This document shows positions 1 to 11,265 of a stretch of 64,000 nt of DNA, in pieces. The position numbers and the translations under genes were made by a program. Origin of the DNA: Euglena gracilis (taxonomy: Eukaryota > Euglenida > Euglenophyceae > Euglenales); the NCBI GenBank assembly GCA_039621445.1, contig CP154956.1, positions 80,224,474 through 80,288,473 on the forward strand, written 5' to 3'. The notes beneath the pieces are model-generated. The model was not told the DNA's origin. It worked only from the letters and a program-made list of their open reading frames with translations, and ran no database searches. The first letter of the stretch is position 1; each line of letters begins with the position of its first letter.

Positions 1-590
1 AATGGCTCGAAAAAGAATCAAGATTGGTCCCAGGAAGGACTATGTGGGATTAAGCAAAAAAAATAGGAGATTGGATTGTATGGCTTTTACACTTTATCTG
101 GGGCTTTACGCCTGAAGAGTTTGCCCAGGCGGCAAAAAAAAGTTTGCCAAGAGCGTTTAAACCAAGGACCCTTGGGATTTGAGCCCAAGTGCATTATCGC
201 AGCTTCATCGGGCTTCTTTTTTTTTTCGGGGCATGTACAGCTGAACAATAATCTTTGTGCAAACCACAACAAAAAAACATGGATTCTACGTTTGCAGTGA
301 CAGGTGTAGCAGCAGAACCATTCTGCACGCCAGCAGGTTTTGATTTTTTACGTAAAAATGGGAAATTATTATGTGTAACACAGTGCATCGTGTTGTACAA
401 TGCTTTTTTTTTGCTGAAAGACGTCAAAGTTGTCTCTTTTCACCAGCACATTTTTTTTTATTTTTTCCCCGTTTGCATTTTTTTTTGTCCTTCTTTTGTA
501 TTCAAAGTGCCCAGCTCAGAGCCTTGGATGGTTGGAAAACAGAAAGGCTGCTGGATTCCTCCCACTTTAGGTTTTCCTGGAACGGGATGG
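1..590. other. No gene recognised; A/T-rich leader
   Basis: This stretch has short homopolymer runs and no exon with a convincing splice pattern or protein family. It may be intergenic or an intron of a gene starting outside the window. Confidence 0.4.
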
Positions 591-598
591 ACCAGGGG

Positions 599-806
599 CA
601 TACACTCATTTAGTCATTGGCCAGACCCCCCGACTGGGTTTTTCATGGTGAGTGACGGGTCTTTGGCCAGTACCCCCTCCCCCTGGGGGAGGGGTCAGAA
701 AAAACCCACCCCCCCGGGGAACCCGCGTGTGGGGGAAGTAGTGACTGATTAGTTTTCCAAAAAAAGGTGAGTAATTGGTTTTAGTTGTTGGTAAAAAAAA
801 AGTATT
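599..806. mobile_element. MITE with 8-bp target duplication ACCAGGGG
   Basis: A 208-bp insertion is flanked by ACCAGGGG at 591-598 and again at 807-814. It starts CATACACTCATTTAGTCA and ends in an A-run plus AGTATT, so the terminal repeats are only weakly paired. The interior holds a C-run/G-run hairpin. The opening resembles the repeat starting near 56486. An 8-bp duplication is typical of hAT-type elements; membership is inferred because no transposase is present. Confidence 0.65.
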
Positions 807-814
807 ACCAGGGG

Positions 815-1140
815 TTGACACACCCGCACAGAAATCGACCGGAAAGATGCGACGTCGAAGGGAAGGAAATCCCAGCCATCCTGGGGGGCCTGGTTGGGGG
901 GGGGGTCGGACCCCCCACCCAGCATAGCGTTTTGCAAAGCAAATTACCTTTGGCGCTGAAGGTGCTGAAGAGAAATTTGACCAAAAAAAAACTGCAGTCC
1001 TGGAAAATGGGAAGGGGGGTCGGTCGACCCCTCCACACCCACCAGGATGGAGGTGTGGGGGGCGGGGAGGGGTCGACCCCCCCCACCACCCATTGGGTTT
1101 CTGGGGTTCCCGTACAGCCCTGCGGCGAGTAATACCGATC
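815..1140. repeat. GC-rich hairpin repeat copy
   Basis: The segment contains long G and C runs with the palindromic core GGGGTCGACCCC. It resembles segments at 14902-15160, 19975-20190 and 38893-39110, which share the same G-run/GTCGAC/C-run layout. Boundaries were not determined. Confidence 0.35.
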
Positions 1141-1379
1141 ACTTCCCAAGTCCACCTCCGGGTGAGATGGCCGCGACATCTTTTCAACAAATGGCACATT
1201 TTTTTTATGCTGAGAACTCCCTCAGATGGAAGTGGCCAGGAGTCACGGAACAGTGAGCCATAGAGCCAATCAATTTTTCTCTTTTTTTTGTTTTCTTTGG
1301 CCCATGCACCCACGGTTTGCATCGCAGTGTCCCGCACGATGGCCCAGTAGCCCATCCGTGGCTTGGGGCGTAATCCGGA

Positions 1380-1512
1380 TGGCAGGAGACTACACCCCGG
1401 AGCCGTTCGAGGAGCGGGTGCTCCACGAGGCGACGTTCCCATGTGGCGGCTTTTGTGTGTCTCTGCACGAGAATGCTTTCAATCCATTCCCCCCTTTGGG
1501 AACAGAAGTCAG
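1380..1512 (+). CDS. Possible 5' exon of the tandem-GTPase gene
   Basis: An ATG at 1380 opens a GC-rich frame starting MAGDYTPEPFEERVLHEATF, with exon-like composition unlike the flanks. Donors in the phase needed by the next exon (1677, phase 0) exist after the codons for EER and after GTE, but neither is strong. No family is recognised in this peptide. It is placed here only because it is the nearest exon-like ATG upstream of the first secure exon. Confidence 0.25.
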
Positions 1513-1676
1513 AAGAAAGTGTTTCCACACCTTCAAATGTATGTTGTCTTTTGGCCCCACCCCCAGAATTTCATTTCCTTATGATTTTTTTTTAATTCAA
1601 GACCCTCAGGGGCTTGGTTATCTCATACTAATTGTATTGCTGTCTATGTTTATTTATATTTTGTATTTTTTTTCAG

Positions 1677-4600
1677 ACCATTCACCACAAACCCCCAAAT
1701 CAGGCATTTTTTCAAGCGGAAAACGTTGAATTGTTTGTTGGAGGTACGTTTTGTTACCAAATCAAAGCCCAGCGGGGATGTATGTGTGCAGGTTGCAGAT
1801 TTTGGTCACTGAAGCGAAAGCAACCCCGACTCCTTTTTTCTCTCTCTCTTCTCTTCACAGACAAGTACACCTTCCGCATTGCACTCGTCGGCGACCAAGG
1901 CTCTGGGAAGGCCATGCAAGAACAGTGCAGGAATGTCCATTCATTCACCGGTTCGACGTAAGCTGGTAAATTGGGGTGCTTTGAACGGATGGACCACTCT
2001 GTGTGATATGATTCTCAGTAGAGTAAGAACAGTGGAGTGGATCAATTCTTTAGAGCCTATAGGAACGTCCCATTGAGGGCAGGCAGGGATATGCATTGCA
2101 CTGATCCTGCATGGGGAAGACCAGCCTGTTGCAACGACTGCTCAGTCCTGGTGCAGCCCCCACCACGTTTTCAACAATCTGATTTTAAGCAGCCAACCTC
2201 CATTTTTTTTAACGTCTTGAGCGCTATTGTCGTTATTTTTTTCATTGGTTCCAGCGTCAATTGTTTTCATTCATATTGAGCTTCTCCTATGGTTCAGAGG
2301 CAATTTTTTTTTTGTGTTTCTGATAAATCATTGTTTAAAGCCATGCTCAACACAACTACTGAACAGAGTTAAACTCAGGCATGAATGACTTCATATTGTT
2401 TGCCTCTTATTCAAGACACTGTTGTCCTGATTAAAAATTTCCAAAAAACCATCTTTGTGAATATTTATATTAGCGTTTCAACTTCCTCCCTCCCAGTAAT
2501 TTAGGTACTCAGTCCTATCTCCAAACATTGAGTACCATTTGTATTTCTGATTTACTCCATTTCTCCATTACTCCATTTCTGATTTTGAAGTATTGGAATG
2601 CAATGCAAGCAATATAGCTAAAACACAGTCAGTGAATACTCTCACATCTTATTTGTTTTTGGTTCGGGGGTGCAATTTCGAATTCAGCTGTCATTTTTTG
2701 ATTCCTGGGATTTTTCATTTCCACATTTACACTTCCATTTGCATTGATGTCTGATCTGAGGCCGCCGGTCCAATCAAAGACTGTCTTGGTGAGGGGCCAT
2801 TCAAGAAGGGGGTCCCCCTTCGTTTGCCCACCCTTCCCTTCTCTTGCTCTTTCATGGCAGATGCAGTCCCAGGACAGCAGTCACCGACCTTCATGGCAGA
2901 TTTCAAGACCTGCACCTTTGTCATGGAGGATTTCTGCGAAGTGCGGGTGCAGATGTGGGATGCGGTACATTTCTCATTTTTATTGATTTTTATCTGTAAA
3001 ATGATCTATTCATTCATTCGTGTATTCATTTCGTTTTACTATTTTATGACACAGATTTATGTTTTTATGTCAGTATTTGCAAGCAGGTATATACATGTGA
3101 GCATTTGAGAAGTGCTGGCTGCAGACGTTACGTCTCTCTTTTCCCTCTTTGTTCCTCGTTGCAGCGCTTTCGGACACCAAAAACCTGCTTATGGTTTGAA
3201 TAACAACCACGAGTTCCCCTCCAGAATCCATGCACGATTTAACGCCATCTCCAAAACCGTTGATATGATTCATCCACGCTTTTGATGTCTTTGCTTATTT
3301 GCAAAGCATCCCATTTGTACGTCGCAGTCCGGTGCAGAGCACGCCCGAAAGGTCGTGGGCAACATGTTCCAACCGGATTCCCCTGAATGCTGTGACGCAG
3401 CTGTGGTCTGCTTCGATTTGTCGAGGTTGGCTTGTCTGTTATGGATGTACAACAAATAATTTTCTGCAAGGACACATCACCATTTCCAATTTCAGAGGAT
3501 GTACCGAACGTATTTTCTGTGAAATTGTTTAGAGTGTCGCTCTTACCCTATAGGTCAGTAAGGACCCTTGAGATGTGAAAACCAATGTCTTTTCTACATC
3601 TGTGCTCTGAAGTCCAGGGGTAGGGGGGGGAGTGTGCACCGTGTAGTTTTTGTAAGTTTTTTTGCAGGTTTTTTTAAAATTCTTTTTCACAGTTTTTAAA
3701 GTTTAAAGTTTAATTTTTTTCATTGTTATGTTTCGATTTTTTTTTGCATTTTCCCCAAGTTTTTTGGGGGGGCTTTGCCATTTTCTGAGAAGAAGCTGGG
3801 CAGGAGTAGTTTTGTGCGGCTGATGAGGTTGCCCTGGAGGGCGGCCCGGTGGATGGCGCTTGGGCACCATTTGGGGCAGGAGGGGGTTAATGGGTGGGCT
3901 TGGGCGTTTGTTTTTAACGACCCCCTGGGTGGTTCAGCTCAGAGGCTGGAAAACTTGGGCTGGCTGGAAAAAGGCAGCTGAATAACGCCCCCCACCCCAC
4001 CCCCCCCCCCCCGATGGGGGTCCCCCCCAGTCTGGCTGGTGGAATCAGGTGCCAAGGACATTGAACCACCAAAAATGCTCAAAACGCTGCCAATTTTTTG
4101 ACCCAAATTTTCCCCGGCCAGCCCAAATCCGACCCATTTTTGCCCTTTTTTGCCATTTTTGGACCTCTGAAAGCCAAAGATCCGTTACCGTCCATGTGTC
4201 ATCATGCGGCTGGAAAATAATTAAAACTCGTAGATGAGGGGGTCTGGGACTGGAAAAGGCATCTGGCTGGCTGGACAATAGTAGTGCAATAACAGAATAA
4301 TAAGTGTTTGCAAAGCAGAGGTTTGACGGCCTCATTTGTCCTCGGCCACACATTTGCTGGTCTGATTTCTGCATCATACGGAAATCTATCAACCACCAGG
4401 CTGCAACCCCCCCCCAGGGCACAACAATTGCCGGGTTTCGAAGTTTTATTTTTTGGAAGGAAGCGGATTTTTTCAAAGTCCTCCTTGGCATTGCTTTTTG
4501 TGCAGTTTTTTTTTATGCCTGCCCGTGCAATTTTCAGACCCCCTGCCGGGCAAGCTGAAGCTGCCTGTTTTTTTTTGCACTATTTTGAGGGTGAAGTAAT

Positions 4601-6712
4601 TCAGGGGACTCCATAAAAACCACAGCCCATTGTGGTTTTGAAGGAAAGCTCAATGTAGCCCAAGAATGCTCGAAAAAATATGTGTGGTTCAATGAGCTGG
4701 ATCCAGAGATTAGCGTTGGTGAACACGCATGTTGGTTTGCTGCTTTTTGTTCAAGCCCCACTCCTGCCTGATTCGTGTGACACATTTGTGTTCCTTGCAG
4801 AGAATCCTCATTGGAAGGCGTGCAATACTGGCTGGACATGATCCACCAACAAGGAGCATCTCCTGTCCTCACTTTGTGTGGGACGATGGGCGACAAACCC
4901 ATCCGTAGGGTATGTTGTGTATATTCTACGGGGCAAATGTGGAACCCTATTACCTTTAGGCCTCAAAAGTACTCTGGGACGGTAATCCATCAGTGAACAG
5001 TGAACGGCATTTTTCAAAAAAAAAAAAAAATAAGATGATTTCTCAGGTATATTTTTAGGTTTTTACAGCTTTTAAAGGTTTTTAAACCACTATTTCCCCG
5101 GGGCGGTCGAACAGTGTTCGGGGGGGGATCAAGCCACTTTTGGGGGTTTTGGACCATGCAAAAGCAACTTTTTTGATCTTGCACAAACCACCATTTTCAG
5201 GTTTTTGAAGTTTTTTTAAGGCTCCCAAAGAATTAATGCCTGTCAGTGAATTGAAGAAGATCAGTCATGGTTGTAAAAAAGTGGCTCAGATTCTGGATTT
5301 ATTTTTGAAAAAAATGACAAGGTCATTGCTTGGTTTTGCCACAAACAGAGACAGAATTCTGCTGCATTCTGACCACGTTGACGCGCTGTTGTTTTCACGC
5401 AGTTGTGGGTGGGTGTCCAGAACGACTGCACTCCCGGATAACTGCTCACCATCATTTTGCCCACCAGGTGACCACCTTCCACATGGGAGAATTCGCGGCC
5501 AAAGCAACCCATCTCCCATGCCAGAAGGGTCATGCAGGAGGTTGTGGAAGCCATTTCGCGTGAAATGTGTCACATACCACTCAGAGCAGTCCTTTTTTGT
5601 GCGCATTTGGCAGTGTGGGAGGCCTTGAGAGTTGCACAGCATGGGCTGACCGTCACTGAAGCTTGTGCCGAGACTGGCCAGGGGGTGAAGGAGCTCTTTC
5701 AGGGCTTGGCGCAGTATTTATATGACGTGAAGGAGGGGCGAAGAGAGGTGCCTTGTGTGGTATGCTATTATTCCCTTTGGGATGCTGTTGGATTTTGTCT
5801 AATGTACATGAAAGGACACAATCAGAAATCACAAGGTACACAAATTTGAAAATTATTTTTATTTTTGATGTTTTACAATATATTATATAAGTACAGTATT
5901 GATATATATAAGTATATTATTGATATTGAAGTCATTATTGTTGTTTTTTTTAGTTTTTGTTATTGTATATTTCTGAGAACCATTGATGGGTCTTTTCTTT
6001 AGAAGTACACACACACACTCACATGTGCCCCAATTGGCTTTGCCTCCTTTCTCACTGTGCTGATTTTGGTTTGATGTCGCCCGGCCACCAATTCAGGAAA
6101 AGGAGCCAGAGCCGCAGAAGCCACCAGTGGCCGCCCCAACGCCAGAAAGCCTGGTGACAAGGAGCCCTTCAGGAAGGTCTGCATTTGGTTGTTTGGGGCT
6201 CCGTCGATTTCACAGATAAATCCCTTTCTCATTTTGGGGAGGGCCTCCTTCAGAAAAGCCATCCGGTGAGGCGTTGCTCATTCCACACCCAAAGCACTTT
6301 CAGCAACGTCAGCAGTCATTGTCATCCAGCTGGTCTCAAAAAGTGATTGCAATGTGCGGTTTTCTTGGCTGAAAAAAATGAACGAAGTTCAAAGTGTTCA
6401 AGTTTTGTATCTGTTCCCGGGATATGGATTCGCACACATCACAATACCACAATGTTCGGTACTGGCATGTGTCTCTCGCGGGGTCTTTTTGATGAATGCA
6501 TTCCTATTTTCTATTTTGCCGTCCATCCCGCGTTTGTCCCAGGAAAACATTTGGGTCTCAGGTTCACCTCCCCAGGCAGACACACCAACCGTGTCCCTCC
6601 ATCCCTTCCCAGGGTCTACTCCCACCACACCTTCAAGTACCTCCTGCTCGGGGCAGCGGAGGTGGGCAAGACGAGCACCGTCACGCGGCTCGCCGGTGCG
6701 CCAGCCGGGCAT

Positions 6713-6805
<93 letters not shown>

Positions 6806-9800
6806 CATTCGCCAGCCCGTCCTCTCCGGCACCCCCTCCCCCCTCCCAGACAATATGTTCGATGAGGCGTACGTCCCGACCGTGGTGCCCGAGTTGGCGA
6901 CGGTCGACTTCTACATCGGCGACGCCTACGTCGAGTGCAAAGTCTGGGATCTGGTGCTGCCCCAGCTCTCACCGAACAGCTCCTTCTGGCAAAGTGGGTC
7001 TTGTGTGTTTGTTCATTTATTTCATTTTCTTTCGGGGCAAATGTGCCACACAATGGATGGAGGCATGTAAGTGGCGGATTTGCTCCCACATGCGCCAAAA
7101 GGGCCCAAATAGTTTTGATCATCGCTTCGTCCATCATCGAAATCAGGAACCTCAAACGTCATTACAGTAATTGTATTCTTTGGCACCAAGCATTTGTTTT
7201 CGGTCCACAGCCTGGCTCCGACATCAGTTGCGAGAATCAGCACCCGTCAGCCGACACGTTGAAACACTTCGAAGGTGCAGTCGGCGCTGTGATGGTCTTC
7301 GACTTAATGAGGTGTTCCCTGCACATTTCTGCGCGCTGAATTTTTTGCCACGGGTATGGTTGCTTTATTCCAAATGTGCCCAACGGTTGAACAACGGAGA
7401 TTCATTCATGAAGTAATCATTCATCTGCGGCGATGTCAACTCTCCCAGGGGCATGCTGCATGAGAGTGGAGTTTGTGAGTTTTTTCATTCCATTCCCGGC
7501 GCATGTGATACCCCCCGCCCAGCCCCCCGACACGCTGCCCCTGCCTGCCCCCCCGATACGCCCCTGTCCCTGTCCCCTGCCCCCGCCAGCGCCGCCAGCT
7601 TCAAGTGGTTGAAGGCGTACCACCTGCTGCTGCAGCTGGACCGCCTGCCGGGGCGGGTCGTGGTGGGCAACAAGGCGGACGTGGCCGCCCGGCAGCCACC
7701 CGAGGTGGATGCCGCTGGGGGGCGGGTGGCGGCTGGCAGTGTCCCTCTGGAACACGTCAGGTCGATCACATTGCAAATCGCCAATGCGGTGCTTTGTCAG
7801 AGGAGTGCATTCCTCATTCCCCAACAAGAGGCGGGGCCAAACGTTGAATGACTGGCGATGGCCATGCGATTTCCCTCCTGGAAGGTTCTACATTTAGGTG
7901 GTGGTGGTGGTGGTGGTGGGGTTCTGTGCATAGTGAAGGCGCCAAAATATTCCAGGCCTTCAAGCTCCTGTATGTTTTGCCTCTTGTCAATTCGCATGGT
8001 GATGGTGATAAGTTTTCTTTGTCTAATTGATAGCCCCCTGCCTGCACCCTTGTCTTGTGTGTGACACAGCCAGATCCAAATTGAAAAGCATTGCTTGGGA
8101 GGATGAGATGTGGTGGTTTGTTTGTTTTTTTTCCCAACAGAGCCAGTGTTTGTGTTGGCGTGAACGTCATTCATTCATTGGCACCCCAGGCTTTTTCCCC
8201 AGCCAGCCAGCCAGCCAACCAGGCTTTTTCCTCAAATGAATTCCTGCCCACCCACCTGAAAGGATTGCTGGACGGCACCAGTTTTCTCTTTGGGGAGTGT
8301 GAAATCGGGCTAAAATGGGTTACAAATGGGTCAACCGAGCTTAAATTTTGGAGGGAAATCAAGGTTGTTTCCCAATTAGGGGGACCCCCATCAGGGGGTC
8401 ACCCAGCAGCCTTTCCCCATCCTCTGATCTGAACACCCCCCCCCTGGTTGTTGAGAGACGCCCTCCTCGAGGAAAGTATTCAAGGAGGGCATCCCGATTG
8501 TCGAAATTGCCCATTTAAATACTGGATGTTGAACTCCCATGTTTTTGTGGTTGGGTTTGTATGCCGGTGGGCAGCATCCCCGCCCTGGGCTCCGGCCAGG
8601 GAGGAGCTTCTGTGCGACGCCCCCCCCCCTTCCCCCCTCCCCCCTGCCCCGACAGGTGTCCAGCGAGGACGCCCGGGGGTGGGCGGAGGCTAACGGCCTG
8701 GAGTATGCGGAGTGCTCCGCCCGCACCGGCCAGGGGGTGGACGAGCTGTTCCGCCGGTGGGCCCCCACCCCTCTGGTGGGCTCGGGTCCGCTGGTCGGTT
8801 TCAGGCGGAGCAAGCGTTGAGCCGTGCCCGGCCGCCGCCTGTGTGTTGTGTGTGGTTGAGTGTTTTGGCCAAACCGAAAGCCGAGGCGCAGGATTTGGTC
8901 ATGGACTCACGGAACTCCTGCGCGACCTCTCGCACAACTGTCTGCCTGGCTGGAGGCCAAGATAAAAGGGCGAAATTTTAACTGGCTCAATTTCACGTTT
9001 CCCAACACTTGGCTCTTCTTTGCATTGTGTTTCATGTGGTGGCCAGCACCCAGCCCTCCAAAAAAAAACGATAATTGAGATAGACAGCCTCTGGATGAGT
9101 TCCCACCCTCCACCCAAACCCAGGGCGGTCCACAAGGGATGAGAAGTTTATTTTTTTCCCTTAAGGACCACCCTCAGGCCTTAGGGATGGCCAATGGCCG
9201 ATCGGGGATCGAACGGGGTAGAAAATCAAGAAGTCGAAACCTGCATTTTTTTTGACGTTTTGGGTGGATTGGCGTGGTCCAAGGATGCCAAAATCACTTT
9301 TCCTCCCCGAAATCGAGTCGTTTTTGCCAAAATACGGCCCTTTGTTTTGCATTTTCCTATGAATTTTTCATTGATTGTGCTGGGATGGGAAGGTGTGGGA
9401 AGGTTTTTTTTTTGTTAAGGACCGCCCTTCCCGAACCCTTCACACAGGCTCACAGCACAGGTGTGGGAGCGGACCGTTGTGGCGGCGCAGCAGTTACAGC
9501 GGCGGGTGGACATCTGGAGCCGGCGGGTGGAGGTCCCGCGGTTCGCGCAGCACGACATCACCCATGTCATCTTCACCGAGGAGCAGCTGCGGTGTGTGGT
9601 GCTATGGGGGAAGTGGAGTTCATGGCTTTCGGTCTCTTCAGTTGGCGCCCATTCGTCATTATCGCTGTGCATTTTTATGGGTGTGTTCACGCGTACATGC
9701 GTGCGCACGCACACACACAACGGGATGTGTGTGTGCCTCTTCCACACATGAGCAATGTCTGTTCTGCACGGACACGTCCCCAAGACAGCATGTGAAGGGG

Positions 9801-11265
9801 TTTCGTGCCGTGCCGTTGTCTTATCCTGGCTTCCTGTACGTTAAGTGAAGTCAGAAATGCCTTGCATTCCGCTTCACCTCATGTCCTGGCTGCCACCCCC
9901 ACCCCACAGGCTAACTTTTGACAAGCTGGACGTGCAGGGCCGAGGGTTCATCCCCATGCAGGATTTCCAGCTGCTCAACCAAGGCTTCGAGGACATGGGT
10001 GTGGGCTTTTTCATCGTTTCCCCACTGGTGCTTGAGTTATGGGATACACCCCCCCCAATTGTCGTCACGGCAACAATCAAGATGCTGTAACATGAAGAGA
10101 GCATATATCAACTCAGAAAATGCAGGAGAGGTAATTGGCACAGGGCGAATTTTGACAGCGATTGACAGGGTGGCCGAGGAAAGAGTATTTTTTTTATTTT
10201 TCATTTTCTTGTTGTCAGCCACTCCCTTGTTCTTCGGCGGACTAAGTCGCCTGCGCTTTTTTTTATGGTGAAAATGAGCTTTTTTGCATGGCTGTGTGCA
10301 TGTTCGACTGTTTCGCTGTTTCACAAATCTGGCCCACAAGCCCACCCTTTTGATCTTTTGACCCTTCGGCAGCCCTTTCATTGTGAGAACTGCTCCATTT
10401 GCCGACGTTGACAACCAGGAAATTGGCCCGACTTTTGGATTTTTTTTACCTGCGCACCATGTTCCCAAAAGTTCAAATCCTCAGGTTTGAACCCCACAAG
10501 ATGTAAATTTTCCCAACAATTTTCCCAAAGGGGGGGCCATAACCCCCCCTTGTCAGTCCCCCCCCACATGATGTTTCACAGGCTGGATGAAATTTCATTC
10601 TTTTTGTTGATTTGAAAGACGCTGTCTCACGTTGTGTGCTGATTTGGGGGGTGGACGTATAAGGAGTTGAAAACTTAGTGTGTCAAGAATCAGCGAGAAT
10701 CCGTGCATAAATACTGGCACAAATTCGGTTCACACAATGGGAAAATAGCCACAAATATGCCCTCCTGCAACAATGGGTTACCGATGCACCACAGGCACGA
10801 CCATAGCGTTACGCACCCGGGCGGTGTGGGTGCAACATAGAGTTGCTCCCCCAGAAGTGGGGACAAGACCTTGAGCTCACCCTCAACCCCCTCCAAACCC
10901 CTACACTTGGGTGGTTCCCCTCAGTCCTCTTTTGTTTGGAATCGTCGAGCGAGTTATTTGTATGCCGACAAGGGGATAGCAGTCCTCCCCGACGCTGATC
11001 CATAATGGAATCCCACTCGCAATTGCACGCCTCCCTCGATTTCTTTTTGGGTATAATGGAGGTTTTTTTTGATGCAAACTTGCTCGCATTTCGCTATTTT
11101 TGCATTTATCATTCATTCATTTATCCCTCATGCTCTTCGACATCAACCTCAGGTCTCACAGAGCAAGAAATTGCACGGGTGCTTGGGCAGTCGCGAAAGC
11201 ACGTTCCAGGACAGTTGACCTTCAATGAATTTGCAGTTCTCATGCTGCGCGTGGCAAAGGCCTGA
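1677..11265 (+). CDS. Tandem Rab-like GTPase protein with C-terminal EF-hands
   Basis: Proposed exons: 1677-1743, 1861-1910, 2120-2150, 2861-2964, 3328-3425, 4801-4909, 5468-5528, 5662-5759, 6097-6176, 6613-6695, 6850-6953, 7211-7311, 7599-7704, 8656-8775, 9461-9591, 9910-9998, 11153-11265. All phases agree; the total is 1545 nt with a TGA at 11263. GTPase 1: G1 GDQGSGKT (residues 33-40), G3 DASG (near 83), a lost G4 (TMGD where NKxD is expected) and G5-like CAE (174-177). A Pro/Glu-rich linker exon follows (207-232). GTPase 2: GAAEVGKT (246-253), DLPG (294-297), NKAD (353-356), SAR (385-387). Then come a charged segment and two EF-hand-like helix-loop-helix units (about 447-514). Loop 1 keeps D, G, I and a terminal D; loop 2 keeps G, L and E, so calcium binding is doubtful. 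Miro GTPases share the parts but not the order, and no membrane anchor is seen. The 5' end is unresolved. It could instead be two adjacent genes, but the linker exon fits both sides in phase. Confidence 0.75.
1911..2119 (+). other. GC-AG intron interrupting the P-loop codons
   Basis: To join GDQGSGK (exon ending 1910) to TSLLQRLL (exon starting 2120) the intron must run GC...AG. GGGAAG precedes the intron (1905-1910) and closes it (2114-2119). Immediately inside lie CCATGCA (1912-1918) and its complement TGCATGG (2108-2114). The join restores a perfect P-loop, which is strong evidence that the sequence is removed. Confidence 0.6.
6716..6802. repeat. (CA)n microsatellite in a GTPase intron
   Basis: About 43 uninterrupted CA units lie between the donor after 6695 and the acceptor before 6850. 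Reading frames through this block are repeat artefacts. Confidence 0.97.

Noticed and set aside
3166-3200. RFRT-like peptide after TTGCAG, resembling the Rab segment after DTAGQE
   Set aside because: It meets an in-frame stop soon after and is not needed. The exon at 3328 joins in phase to give DASGAEH and carries the following Rab strand.
6496-7170. Long frames through the (CA)n block with His-Thr or Val-Cys runs
   Set aside because: They are translations of a dinucleotide repeat inside an intron; the true GTPase exons lie on either side.
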